This document shows positions 24,232 through 32,318 of a stretch of 37,850 bases of DNA, one piece after another; the first letter of the stretch is position 1, and every line of letters begins with the position of its first letter. Position numbers and translations under genes: made by a program. Where the stretch lies: positions 1 through 37,850 of the forward strand of contig CAISIV010000010.1 in assembly GCA_903885555.1 (NCBI GenBank), read 5' to 3'. The DNA is from an uncultured Hyphomicrobiales bacterium (GTDB lineage: Bacteria > Pseudomonadota > Alphaproteobacteria > Rhizobiales > Xanthobacteraceae). The notes under the pieces were generated by a model. The model was given only the letters and a program-made list of their open reading frames with translations. It had not been told where the DNA came from and did not search any database.

Positions 24232-24927
24232 ATGGCCAGAAAAAAGACGACCATTCGCCATCCGCTACCGATCCGCTTCGTACAACTGCACAACAAACTG
24301 CTGCTTGCCGCGGTTATCGGTATCGTCGTGAGCCTGGTGTTACCCGATAGCGTTCACGCACCGGCCTGTATCCTGATCGGCTGGGACGTCGGCGTCGCGA
24401 TCTATCTGGTTCTCACTTACGCGATGATGTGGCGCACCGAAGTAGTGCATATCCGCCAACGCGCCGCTGAGGAAGACGAAGGCGCGGGCTTCATTCTTCT
24501 GTTGTCGATCGCCGCCACCGCTGCCAGTTTCGTCGCCATCGCTTTCGCGCTTGGCGGGTTGAAGTCCGGCGCGGAGCACGCGGTGATGCCAGGCGGCGTC
24601 GCCGCACATGTCATGCTGGCTATCAATACGATCCTGCTGTCGTGGACCTTCGTGCACACGATTTTTACGTTTCACTATGCGCACGAGTATTACGCCGATC
24701 GCCGCGACGGCGAGATTGGCGGTCTCGTGTTTCCTCATGATTCCAAGCCTGACTATCGGGACTTTCTCTATTTCTCGCTTGTCATCGGCATGACCTCGCA
24801 AACCTCCGACGTGAATATCTGCAGCAAGGTGATCCGCCGTATGGCCGCCATTCACGGCGTGTTGTCGTTCTTCTTCAACGTGACGGTTCTGGCGCTGACG
24901 GTGAACATGGTGTCGAACCTGATATGA
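24232..24927 (+). CDS. DUF1345 membrane protein
   Basis: The 231-residue protein has about five membrane segments, near 24-40, 44-66, 85-108, 122-146 and 205-228. DUF1345 hallmarks are WTFVHTIFTFHYAHEYY, GLVFPHDSKPDYRDFLYFSL and GMTSQTSDVNI. The family resembles small two-pore ion-channel-like proteins, but its function is not established. It follows the prenyl synthase by 5 bases and its stop overlaps the antiporter start in ATGA 24924-24927, so these three genes form one transcript. Confidence 0.9.
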   Translation: MARKKTTIRHPLPIRFVQLHNKLLLAAVIGIVVSLVLPDSVHAPACILIGWDVGVAIYLVLTYAMMWRTEVVHIRQRAAEEDEGAGFILLLSIAATAASFVAIAFALGGLKSGAEHAVMPGGVAAHVMLAINTILLSWTFVHTIFTFHYAHEYYADRRDGEIGGLVFPHDSKPDYRDFLYFSLVIGMTSQTSDVNICSKVIRRMAAIHGVLSFFFNVTVLALTVNMVSNLI

Positions 24928-26531
24928 CGGCGATTGCCCAGACCATTCTGCTGATGATGGCCGTGCTGGCGGCCGTCGCCGTCGCGGCCAAGCGGCTGCA
25001 CGTCGCGCCCTCGATCCTGCTGGTGGTCGCCGGCGTCGGCATGGCGCTGATTCCCGGCCTGCCGAAAGTGCAGCTCGCGCCGGAACTCGTGCTGCTGGTG
25101 ATCCTGCCGCCGCTGATCTATTCGGCCGGCGTCGCCATGAGCTGGCGCGAATTCCGCTTCAATCTGCGGCCGATCGCGCTGCTGGCGTTTGGCGCCGTGG
25201 TTTTCACGACCTGCGCCATCGCGGCTGCCGCGCACTATTTGCTGCATTTCGACTGGGCGGTCGGCTTCGTGCTGGGCGCCATCGTCGCGCCGCCGGATGT
25301 CGTCGCGCCGCTGGCGATCGCGCGGCGGCTCGGATTGCCGCGCCGGCTGATGGTGGTGCTGGAAGGCGAAGGGCTCGCCAACGATGCCACCGCGCTGATC
25401 CTGTATCGCTTCGCCGTTGTCGCCGTCAGCCTCGGCACGTTCTCGCCGTGGCAGGCGTCCGGCACTTTCGCCGCCATCGTGGTCGGCGAAATCATCTACG
25501 GTATCGGTGTCGGCTGGCTCAGCCTGCGCTTGCGCAAATGGGCGCGCGAGCCGCGCGTCGAAATCACGCTATCGCTGATGACGCCTTATCTCGCCTATTG
25601 GGTGCCCGAACATTTCGGCGGCTCCGGCGTGTTGGCGACGGTGGCTTGCGGACTTTACGTCAGCTGGATCGGGCCGCGCCTGATTCCGTCCGGCACGCGG
25701 CTACAGGGAATCTTCTTCTGGGATTTGATCATCTATCTGATCGAAGGCTTTGTGTTCCTGTTGACCGGTTTGCAGGCGCGCACGCTGATCGAACAAGTGC
25801 AGGTCTTCTCCCTCAACGAGTTGCTTTATGCCACGATGTTGACCACGGCCATCGCCATTGCCGCGCGCTTCATCTGGGTTTTTCCGGCGACCTACGTTCC
25901 GCGCTGGCTGATTCCGTCGCTGGCAAAGCGCGACCCGGCGCCGCCATGGCAGGGGCCGTTCCTGCTCGGCTTCACCGGCGTGCGCGGCGTCGTCTCGCTC
26001 GCGGCGGCTTTGGCCATTCCCTACACCATCGCCAACGGCCAGCCGTTTCCGCACCGCGACCTGATTTTGTTCATCACCTTTGGCGTCATTGTGCTCACGC
26101 TGGTCGGCCAGGGCCTGATGCTGCCCTTCGTCGTGCAATGGCTGGGGCTGACCAAGCTCGGCAAGGAAGAACACAAGCACGAGATCAGGGACGAACTCGA
26201 AGCCCGCAAGGCGGCGCTGAAGGAAGTCAAAAAACGGCTGGAGAAAGCCATCAAGGATCACGAGTTGCCGAATGAGGCCGCGGACCATTTGCGCACGCGC
26301 AACGAAGGCCGCCTGCAGATCCTGCCGGCCAACTTGACCGAGGGCCTCTATCAGATGCGCCGGACCGCAGCGCTCAAACTGGAGCTGATCGCGGCGGAAC
26401 GCGATTTCATCTACGAACTGCTGCGAAACGGCAAGATCACCGACGAAGCACGGCGGCGCATCGAATACGAACTCGACCTCGAAGAAGCCGGCGTCGCCAA
26501 CCGCGGCAAAGACGGCGGCGGCTGGATTTAA
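24924..26531 (+). CDS. Na+/H+ antiporter, CPA1 family
   Basis: The 535-residue monovalent cation/proton antiporter has about twelve membrane helices in the first 420 residues and a charged C-terminal tail (about 425-535). Ion-site motifs are FVLGAIVAPPDVVAPLAIAR and EGEGLANDATALILYRFAV (Asn-Asp pair). A further conserved segment is GFTGVRGVVSLAAALAIPYT. The tail has a coiled-coil-like KAALKEVKKRLEKAIKDHE stretch and may be regulatory. The ATG overlaps the DUF1345 stop (ATGA). Specificity for Na+ versus K+ is not decided by sequence. Confidence 0.94.
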   Translation: MTAIAQTILLMMAVLAAVAVAAKRLHVAPSILLVVAGVGMALIPGLPKVQLAPELVLLVILPPLIYSAGVAMSWREFRFNLRPIALLAFGAVVFTTCAIAAAAHYLLHFDWAVGFVLGAIVAPPDVVAPLAIARRLGLPRRLMVVLEGEGLANDATALILYRFAVVAVSLGTFSPWQASGTFAAIVVGEIIYGIGVGWLSLRLRKWAREPRVEITLSLMTPYLAYWVPEHFGGSGVLATVACGLYVSWIGPRLIPSGTRLQGIFFWDLIIYLIEGFVFLLTGLQARTLIEQVQVFSLNELLYATMLTTAIAIAARFIWVFPATYVPRWLIPSLAKRDPAPPWQGPFLLGFTGVRGVVSLAAALAIPYTIANGQPFPHRDLILFITFGVIVLTLVGQGLMLPFVVQWLGLTKLGKEEHKHEIRDELEARKAALKEVKKRLEKAIKDHELPNEAADHLRTRNEGRLQILPANLTEGLYQMRRTAALKLELIAAERDFIYELLRNGKITDEARRRIEYELDLEEAGVANRGKDGGGWI

Positions 26532-26588
26532 GAGCAAAATCGGATAGCTCTACCTCAGGTTGACGATACGCCGAAAACGATACAAAAT

Positions 26589-26619
26589 CCCCACACTCGC
26601 GTTTTCCGCGTATGTGGGG
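26589..26619 (+). promoter_or_regulatory. Hairpin that includes the ribosome binding site of the endolysin-like gene
   Basis: CCCCACA 26589-26595 pairs with TGTGGGG 26613-26619. Inside, CGC 26598-26600 pairs with GCG 26608-26610. The 3' arm is the G-rich ribosome binding site for ATG 26627 (gap about 6). No T-tract follows, so translational control or an RNA-thermometer-like switch is more likely than termination of the antiporter transcript. Confidence 0.5.
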
Positions 26620-26626
26620 GTTGCGT

Positions 26627-27475
26627 ATGCTGACTGAAAACATGCTGCAGGCGTTGTGGCCGCACGGCGATTCCAAGGTCGCAGGTTTGATTGCCGGCAT
26701 AGCAGCAGCAGCGCCGACCATTTTTCCGAAATACGGTTTGAACAGCGATCTGGTGATCGCGCACGCCATGGCGCAGTTCAGTCACGAATGCGGCGCCGGA
26801 ACGGAGATGACCGAAAACATCCGGTACACCGCCGAACGCGCCTGCGTTGTCTGGCCAAGCCGCTTCAGCAGCCCCGCCGATTGCTATCGCAAGGTGGGAT
26901 CGTTTGCAGGCGACCCTAATTTTCCGGTGAAGCTGATCGACAATGTCTACGGCAACCGCATGGGCAACCGGCCCGGCACACATGACGGCTCGACGTTCAT
27001 CGGGCGCGGTTTGAGTCAGGTCACGGGCCGCGATGGCTACACCAAGCTCGGCGCCAGGACTGGCCTCGATCTGATCGGCAACCCGGATCTGGCAAGCGCT
27101 GCCGGGACCGCACTCGAATGCGGCGTTGCGGATTTCGTGCTGTGCGGCTGCCTGCCGTTCGCCGAACGCGACGACATCGGCGGGGTCACCCTTCATCTTA
27201 ACGGCGGACACATCGGACTGGCTGAACGCACCGCGTGGCTCGGACGATGGAAGACCGCGCTTGGCAGCGAAAATCCGCCCGCCCACAGCACGGCGTGGCT
27301 GCAAGTTTCACTCAACAAACTGGGCGCCGATCCGGAACTGGTGCCTGACGGATCGTTCGGACCGATGACGGCTGCGGCGATGCGGCATTTCCAGGCCAAC
27401 CACGGCGTGAATGCCGATGGCAAAGTCTCACCCGAATCGATTGCCGCCATCGAAACGGCGCTGAAGGCGGCGTAA
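26627..27475 (+). CDS. GH19-type endolysin-like protein with peptidoglycan-binding domain
   Basis: The 282-residue protein has an N-terminal lysozyme/chitinase-like domain (about 1-205) of the GH19 endolysin type: MAQFSHECGAGTEMTENIRY holds the probable catalytic glutamate, followed by FIGRGLSQVTGRDGYTKLG and TLHLNGGHIGLAERTAWLGR. A C-terminal PG_binding_1 domain (about 212-280) has DGSFGPMTAAAMRHFQANHG and VNADGKVSPESIAAIE. There is no signal peptide, as in phage endolysins that need a holin. No holin or phage structural gene is nearby, so this is a domesticated or solitary gene. ATG 26627 has GTGGGGG 6 bases upstream, embedded in a hairpin. An ATG at 26612 lacks a site. Confidence 0.88.
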   Translation: MLTENMLQALWPHGDSKVAGLIAGIAAAAPTIFPKYGLNSDLVIAHAMAQFSHECGAGTEMTENIRYTAERACVVWPSRFSSPADCYRKVGSFAGDPNFPVKLIDNVYGNRMGNRPGTHDGSTFIGRGLSQVTGRDGYTKLGARTGLDLIGNPDLASAAGTALECGVADFVLCGCLPFAERDDIGGVTLHLNGGHIGLAERTAWLGRWKTALGSENPPAHSTAWLQVSLNKLGADPELVPDGSFGPMTAAAMRHFQANHGVNADGKVSPESIAAIETALKAA

Positions 27476-27540
27476 CGCAGCTACACGTCGTTGCCCTAAT
27501 TCTTTGTCGCGCTGGAGCACAGCAGAACGGCGTTCACGCC

Positions 27541-28152
27541 ATGTACGACGATAAGATCGATATCAAAAATATTTGGACCGCGCTTAGTACGGAAGTAAAC
27601 GCTCGACTATCAAGTCGGACGACGATTCATATCGCTCATATCCAGATAATCCTTGCATTCGCCGCTGCCTTTATTTCAATAAAAGGCGCCAAATATATAT
27701 ACAGCGTATCGGATATTCAGGCGCGCCGTTTGGATGATTTTTCATTTTGCTTGAGTGCAATTATTCCTTTGATCTCCTTGTATTTTGTTCTGTTATTCCA
27801 GCAAGTCGATATGCAAATTGGACTACTGTATCGTTACTTGAGACGGATTCAGGATGACAGCATAAAGATAACGGAGAGCTTTCGTTTTTATGGGGGAGAG
27901 CAAGAAAGCATGGCCACGCCGAGACGGCGTTCGCACATCGCGATAATGCTGCTCTGTGGTACTTCACCAATATTACTATTTTTAAATTATATAGTTGTTC
28001 TTGTTGAAGAAGGTCGCAAAAATTTTCCAGTGCATGAGATTGGTTTGTGGGGCGCACTGGCGGTCTTATTTGTGACCATTGTGTCAATTGCGAACATTCG
28101 ACTACTCAGAAAAACTCAGAAGTTTCGCGAAAGTCTTTATCTGGAAAAATAG
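27541..28152 (+). CDS. AT-rich membrane protein, probably acquired
   Basis: The 203-residue protein has four likely membrane segments: 33-52 (IQIILAFAAAFISIKG), 68-87 (FCLSAIIPLISLYFVLLF), 135-155 (IMLLCGTSPILLFLNYIVVL) and 168-188 (LWGALAVLFVTIVSIANIRL). A basic cytoplasmic loop between helices 2 and 3 contains RYLRRIQDDSIKITESF and TPRRRSH. No family is recognised. Base composition is strikingly AT-rich compared with all neighbours (23 G+C in the first 60 bases) and codon use is different, which points to horizontal transfer. No clear ribosome binding site precedes the ATG. The two-plus-two helix layout recalls small membrane effectors of defence systems, but no partner nucleotide cyclase or nuclease is present, so that is speculation. 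Confidence 0.7.
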   Translation: MYDDKIDIKNIWTALSTEVNARLSSRTTIHIAHIQIILAFAAAFISIKGAKYIYSVSDIQARRLDDFSFCLSAIIPLISLYFVLLFQQVDMQIGLLYRYLRRIQDDSIKITESFRFYGGEQESMATPRRRSHIAIMLLCGTSPILLFLNYIVVLVEEGRKNFPVHEIGLWGALAVLFVTIVSIANIRLLRKTQKFRESLYLEK

Positions 28153-28206
28153 ATACTCCAAGCCCATTGCCCGTCCTGCCATTTACGCAGGAAATGGAAT
28201 TACAAA

Positions 28207-28635
28207 TCATTGATTCTCAATTGCAAACGTCACATGCACCGTCTTGGTGACGTCGAGGTCCTTCACCGCGGGCGATTTGGCCGCGGCCGCTTGCTTGGTA
28301 TACGTGATTTGCAGCGCCGTGGCTGACAGCCATTCGATCTTCGGCGATGCCGCACGATTTGCAGCGCAAGGCCCGGAATACACCAGATAGGCCCTGTCGC
28401 GCTCGGCGAAGTCGTCGGGATAGACGCCGAGGATGACGGCGATGCCGTCGACGCAGAACGGCGGATTACCGCCACGGCTAAGCGTGATCTTGACTGCTTT
28501 GTATTTATTGTCCGGCGCCGTCACGGCGGCGTAGGATTTTTCGGCCGGCTCGACAGTGGCGGCAAGATAAATCGAAGCCGCGCCCAGCAGCGCAACGATG
28601 GCAAAGAATCCGATAAAGAAAGTCTTGGCCTTCAC
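28207..28635 (-). CDS. Small membrane-anchored or exported hypothetical protein
   Basis: The 142-residue protein has an N-terminal hydrophobic helix (about 6-27, [20 protein letters not shown]) that is either a signal anchor or an uncleaved signal peptide. A soluble domain follows with two cysteines ([11 protein letters not shown] and [10 protein letters not shown]) that could form a disulfide outside the membrane. The GTG start overlaps the ispG stop (GTGA 28632-28635), so translation is coupled. I recognise no family. Linkage with ispG does not by itself reveal a function. Confidence 0.75.
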   Translation of the reverse strand: MKAKTFFIGFFAIVALLGAASIYLAATVEPAEKSYAAVTAPDNKYKAVKITLSRGGNPPFCVDGIAVILGVYPDDFAERDRAYLVYSGPCAANRAASPKIEWLSATALQITYTKQAAAAKSPAVKDLDVTKTVHVTFAIENQ

Positions 28636-29873
28636 TCGGCCGCCCGCGCGCCAGTACCGAAGCGCCGTTCGATGTAATCGATCACCATCGCCTTGAAGTC
28701 GGCAGTCAGCGTCGGGCCGCGCAAAGTCGCGACCTTCTTGCCGTCGACAAAGACCGGCGCGGTCGGCGTTTCGCCGGTGCCGGGCAGCGAAATGCCGATG
28801 TCGGCGTGCTTGCTCTCACCCGGTCCGTTGACGATACAGCCCATCACCGCGACGTTGAGCGTCTCGACGCCGGGATAGCGCGTCTTCCATTCCGGCATCG
28901 AGGTGCGAATGAAGCCCTGGATGTCGGAGGCGAGTTCCTGGAATGTGGTCGAGGTCGTGCGGCCGCAGCCGGGGCACGCCGCGACCAGCGGCACGAAGGT
29001 GCGCAGCCCCATGGTCTGCAGCAATTCCTGCGCGACCTGAACCTCGAGCGTGCGGTCGCCGTTTGGTTCCGGCGTCAGCGACACGCGAATAGTATCGCCG
29101 ATGCCCTGCTGCAGCAGCACACCCATCGCAGCACTCGAAGCGACGATGCCCTTGGAGCCCATGCCGGCTTCGGTAAGGCCGAGATGCAGCGCATAGTCGG
29201 CGCGCTTCGCCAGCTCGATATAGACTGCGATAAGATCCTGCACCGCCGAGACTTTTGCCGAGAGGATGATGCGGTTCTTCGGCAGCCCGATATCCTCGGC
29301 GCGCGCCGCCGACAACAACGCCGATTGCACCATCGCCTCGTGCGTAACCTCGCGCGCGCCCAGCGGCGTAGCGGACGCCGAGTTCTCATCCATCAGCTTG
29401 GTGAGAAGCTCCTGATCCAGCGAGCCCCAGTTGACGCCGATGCGCACCGGCTTGTCGTGCTTGATCGCCATCTCGACAATCTGGGTGAACTGCGGATCGC
29501 GCTTGTTCTTGAAGCCGACATTGCCGGGATTGATGCGGTACTTGTCGAGCGCTTCGGCGCAGCCGGGGTAATCCGTCAGCAGCGTGTGGCCGTTGTAGTG
29601 GAAGTCGCCGACGATCGGCACGCGCACGTTCATCTGCGCCAGCCGATCCTTGATCTTCGGCACCGCGGCAGCCGCTTCGTCGCGATCAACGGTGATGCGC
29701 ACGAGTTCCGAGCCGGCACGCGCCAACGCCGCCACTTGGCGCGCCGTGCCCTCGACATCCGCCGTGTCGGTATTGGTCATCGACTGCACGACAATGGGCG
29801 CACCGCCGCCAACGATGACGCCGCCGACATCGACGGCCACCGATTTATGACGTTCCTGCGCTGCTGTGCTCAT
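28632..29873 (-). CDS. ispG: 4-Hydroxy-3-methylbut-2-enyl diphosphate synthase (flavodoxin)
   Basis: IspG (GcpE) converts methylerythritol cyclodiphosphate to HMBPP in the MEP isoprenoid pathway using a 4Fe-4S cluster. The 413-residue protein has [39 protein letters not shown] and [15 protein letters not shown] in the TIM-barrel part. Cluster cysteines are in [12 protein letters not shown] and [20 protein letters not shown]. It is of normal length for the alphaproteobacterial form. Its product supplies C5 units used by the IspA-type enzyme 5 kb away. The inverted repeat GTGCCA 29885-29890 / TGGCAC 29899-29904 upstream could be an operator or leader hairpin. The ribosome binding site is weak. 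Confidence 0.97.
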   Translation of the reverse strand: MSTAAQERHKSVAVDVGGVIVGGGAPIVVQSMTNTDTADVEGTARQVAALARAGSELVRITVDRDEAAAAVPKIKDRLAQMNVRVPIVGDFHYNGHTLLTDYPGCAEALDKYRINPGNVGFKNKRDPQFTQIVEMAIKHDKPVRIGVNWGSLDQELLTKLMDENSASATPLGAREVTHEAMVQSALLSAARAEDIGLPKNRIILSAKVSAVQDLIAVYIELAKRADYALHLGLTEAGMGSKGIVASSAAMGVLLQQGIGDTIRVSLTPEPNGDRTLEVQVAQELLQTMGLRTFVPLVAACPGCGRTTSTTFQELASDIQGFIRTSMPEWKTRYPGVETLNVAVMGCIVNGPGESKHADIGISLPGTGETPTAPVFVDGKKVATLRGPTLTADFKAMVIDYIERRFGTGARAAE

Positions 29874-29927
29874 GAGCCACCGGAGTGCCAGACAAATATG
29901 GCACGGTCAACGCGGGCGGAAGTCCCG

Positions 29928-30833
29928 CTATTTCGCTTTATTTACCAGCACCAGACCGGCCGCCACCAGCGCCACGGCGGCGCCGAAAGCCGGCGTCAAA
30001 GGCTCGCCCAACACGAAATGGCCGGCGGCGACGCCGAAGAGTGGCGTCAGGAATGAGAAGACCGACAGCCGGTTGGCCGAATAGCGCGCGATCAGCGCAA
30101 ACCAGATCACGAACGTCACACTCACCACCCAGACCGTCTGATAGGCGAGCGCGCCGATGGCCACAGCCGACGGCATCGCGGCGATGCGCTCGCCCGCGAC
30201 CAGCGCGCCGATCCCGAGCATCGGCGCCGAAACGACCAGCTGGTAGAGCATCACCTTTTCCGCAGGGATGCTGTTGAGACGCGATTTGATGATCAAGGTC
30301 GTCGTCGCCCAGAAGATGGCACCGGCCACCATCATCAGATCGCCCAGCGCCTGACGCGGATCGACCGCCGGCGTCGGCAGGCCGAACGCCACGATCATGC
30401 CGGCGAAGGACAACAGCAGGCCGAGCCATTGCGCCGCGCTGAATTTGTCGGCGGGCAGGAAGATGCGGCCGCCGAGCACGACGAAGAACGGCGCGAGATA
30501 GATGAACAGTGTGGCCCGCAAGGCCGTGGTGTAGGCGAGGCCCTGAAAGATGAAGAGGAATTCGAGACCGAAGAAAAATCCGGCGGCGAGGCCGGCTTGC
30601 AACGAACCGTCGCGCGACAAGAGCGGGATGCCGCGCAGGCGGCACCAGCCTGCGACAATCATTGCGGCGACGACCGAACGAATGGTCGCCTGCAACAGCG
30701 GCGGGATGTCGTGGATGGCGAGCTTGGTAGCGACCTGGTTGAAGCCCCACGACAGGCAGAGCACGACGACGATGCTGGCGGCCGCGATATCGAGCGGCCG
30801 CGTCGCGGACGTATAGGCTGGCTGGCTCGGCAT
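29928..30833 (-). CDS. DMT-family transporter (EamA, RhaT-type)
   Basis: The 301-residue protein has ten predicted membrane helices in two EamA repeats (about 15-145 and 160-295). Conserved wording includes CLSWGFNQVATKLAIHDIPP in the first repeat and SFLTPLFGVAAGHFVLGEPL in the second. The family exports or imports metabolites such as amino acids. The substrate is not visible. It lies 28 bases downstream of the zur-like gene, so the two are likely co-transcribed and zinc control of this transporter is possible, although EamA proteins are not known as zinc transporters. Confidence 0.92.
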   Translation of the reverse strand: MPSQPAYTSATRPLDIAAASIVVVLCLSWGFNQVATKLAIHDIPPLLQATIRSVVAAMIVAGWCRLRGIPLLSRDGSLQAGLAAGFFFGLEFLFIFQGLAYTTALRATLFIYLAPFFVVLGGRIFLPADKFSAAQWLGLLLSFAGMIVAFGLPTPAVDPRQALGDLMMVAGAIFWATTTLIIKSRLNSIPAEKVMLYQLVVSAPMLGIGALVAGERIAAMPSAVAIGALAYQTVWVVSVTFVIWFALIARYSANRLSVFSFLTPLFGVAAGHFVLGEPLTPAFGAAVALVAAGLVLVNKAK

Positions 30834-30861
30834 GTTTTGAAAATTCCGGCGGAGCGACGGC

Positions 30862-31377
30862 TTACGCCGCCTTGCAATGCGCGCAGGTGCCGCTGATTTC
30901 GATCACCGGCGTCTTCGGCGTGAAACCCGCCGCGCGCGAGGCCGTTTTGATGGTGTCGGCCACCGCGGCGGAAGCGGCTTCGCCGACCGCGCCGCATTTC
31001 TCGCAGATCAGAAACACCACCGGATCGCCGCTATCGTGATTATGCACGCAGGCGATGAAGGCGTTGCGGCTTTCGATGCGGTGCGCCAGTCCCTGCTCGC
31101 GCAGGAAATCGAGCGCGCGATAGATCGTGATCGGCGCCGGGCGCGCACCACGCACCGCGAGTTTGTCGATGAGTTCGTAGGCGCCGAGCGGGGCGTGGCT
31201 CGCCAGCAACGCTTCCAGTACGCGGCGGCGCGGCGTCGTCAGCCGTTCCTTGCGGGCAACGCAGATCGTTTCGGCATGCGCGATGGCGTCGCTGGCGCAC
31301 CGGTCATGGTCATGACCGGGCGTCGGAAACACCGCATGGCTGTGCGCTTTAGGAGCCAATTTCCGATTCACCTTCAT
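30862..31377 (-). CDS. zur: Fur-family regulator, Zur type
   Basis: The 171-residue Fur-superfamily protein is most like Zur, the zinc-uptake repressor. A His-rich N-terminal segment (HSHAVFPTPGHDHDRCA, about 12-27) precedes a winged helix (TTPRRRVLEALLASHAPLGA, APITIYRALDFLREQGLAHR). Metal-site residues follow in ACVHNHDSGDPVVFLICEKC, and two CxxC motifs, ICEKCG and TCAHC, bind a structural zinc. ATG 31377 matches the usual N-terminus. A GTG at 31434 would extend it into the promoter. No znuABC genes are in the window. Divergent from bdhA across 136 bases, with the palindrome TTGCACTGCAA in the gap. Confidence 0.85.
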   Translation of the reverse strand: MKVNRKLAPKAHSHAVFPTPGHDHDRCASDAIAHAETICVARKERLTTPRRRVLEALLASHAPLGAYELIDKLAVRGARPAPITIYRALDFLREQGLAHRIESRNAFIACVHNHDSGDPVVFLICEKCGAVGEAASAAVADTIKTASRAAGFTPKTPVIEISGTCAHCKAA

Positions 31378-31428
31378 ACGCAAGTCTAACCCGGGGTCTG
31401 TTGTATCGCGACTCCGCGTACATAGATA

Positions 31429-31439
31429 TTGCACTGCAA
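31429..31439. promoter_or_regulatory. Palindrome TTGCACTGCAA between zur and bdhA
   Basis: This perfect 11-bp palindrome of the form YTGCANTGCAR is the same as the pair before phaB. It lies 75 bases before the bdhA start and 52 before the zur start. It could be a PhaR site for bdhA or an autoregulatory Zur operator. It lacks the AT-rich core common in Zur boxes, which favours PhaR. Confidence 0.45.
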
Positions 31440-31513
31440 CAAAAATAGGGGCAGGTTCCAGCGCTCTCCCCTATGACCCAGGCCGATTTCGGCCGCCCGC
31501 AACGAGGACAGCC

Positions 31514-32308
31514 ATGCTCAACGCAAAACTTTCGGGCAAAACAGCGCTGGTGACAGGTTCGACGTCCGGCATCGGCCTCGCCACCGCGCGCGCATTCGCC
31601 GCCGAGGGCGCTAACGTCGTCATCAATGGTTTCGGCGACAAGGCCGCGATCGAGGCCGAGCGCGCCGGACTGGAAAAGGAGTTCGGCATCAAGGCGACTT
31701 ATTCGCCGGCCGACATGAGCAAGCCTGCCGAAATCGCCGAGATGATCGCGACCGCGGAAAAGACCTTCGGTTCGCTCGACGTGTTGGTGAACAATGCCGG
31801 CATTCAACACGTCGCCAACATCGAAGATTTCCCACCGGAAAAATGGGACGCCGTCATCGCCATCAACCTGTCGTCGGCGTTTCACGGTATCCGCGCCGCC
31901 ATGCCCGGCATGAAGAAACGCAAATGGGGCCGCATCATCAACATCGCCTCGGCGCATGGCCTGGTCGCCAGCGCGCAGAAGGTTGCCTACGTCGCCGCCA
32001 AGCACGGCATCGTCGGCATGACCAAAGTGGTCGCGCTCGAATCCGCCAATGACGGTGTCACCTGCAATGCGATCTGCCCCGGCTGGGTGCTGACACCGCT
32101 GGTGCAAAAACAGATCGACGACCGCGCAAAAGCGTCGGGCAAGACCGTGCGCGAGGAAGAAATCGCGCTGCTGTCGGAGAAGCAGCCGATGCATCAGTTT
32201 TCCAAGCCGGAAAGCATCGGCGCATTGGCGGTGTTCCTGTCGAGCGATGCGGCAGCGACCATCACCGGCTCGGCCTATTCGATCGACGGCGGCTGGGTGG
32301 CGCAGTAA
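31514..32308 (+). CDS. bdhA: 3-Hydroxybutyrate dehydrogenase
   Basis: BdhA oxidises (R)-3-hydroxybutyrate to acetoacetate with NAD+, the step that channels polyhydroxybutyrate breakdown into central metabolism. The 264-residue SDR has TGSTSGIGLATARAFAAEGA, NNAGIQHVANIEDFP (the IQHV wording is characteristic of BdhA), Ser146, Tyr159 and Lys163 in AYVAAKHGIVGMTK. A substrate-lid region with CPGWVLTPLVQKQIDDRA and QPMHQFSKPESIG follows. GAGGA lies about 6 bases before the ATG. The patatin gene follows after 10 bases. Confidence 0.96.
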   Translation: MLNAKLSGKTALVTGSTSGIGLATARAFAAEGANVVINGFGDKAAIEAERAGLEKEFGIKATYSPADMSKPAEIAEMIATAEKTFGSLDVLVNNAGIQHVANIEDFPPEKWDAVIAINLSSAFHGIRAAMPGMKKRKWGRIINIASAHGLVASAQKVAYVAAKHGIVGMTKVVALESANDGVTCNAICPGWVLTPLVQKQIDDRAKASGKTVREEEIALLSEKQPMHQFSKPESIGALAVFLSSDAAATITGSAYSIDGGWVAQ

Positions 32309-32318
32309 TGAAGGCTCA

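Noticed and set aside
26612-26626. Upstream ATG for the endolysin-like gene
   Set aside because: It lies inside the hairpin that holds the ribosome binding site for ATG 26627 and has no site of its own.
28806-30056. 416-codon + strand frame across ispG
   Set aside because: High-G+C shadow of ispG and the EamA gene; composition dominated by Arg/Ala/Leu/His.
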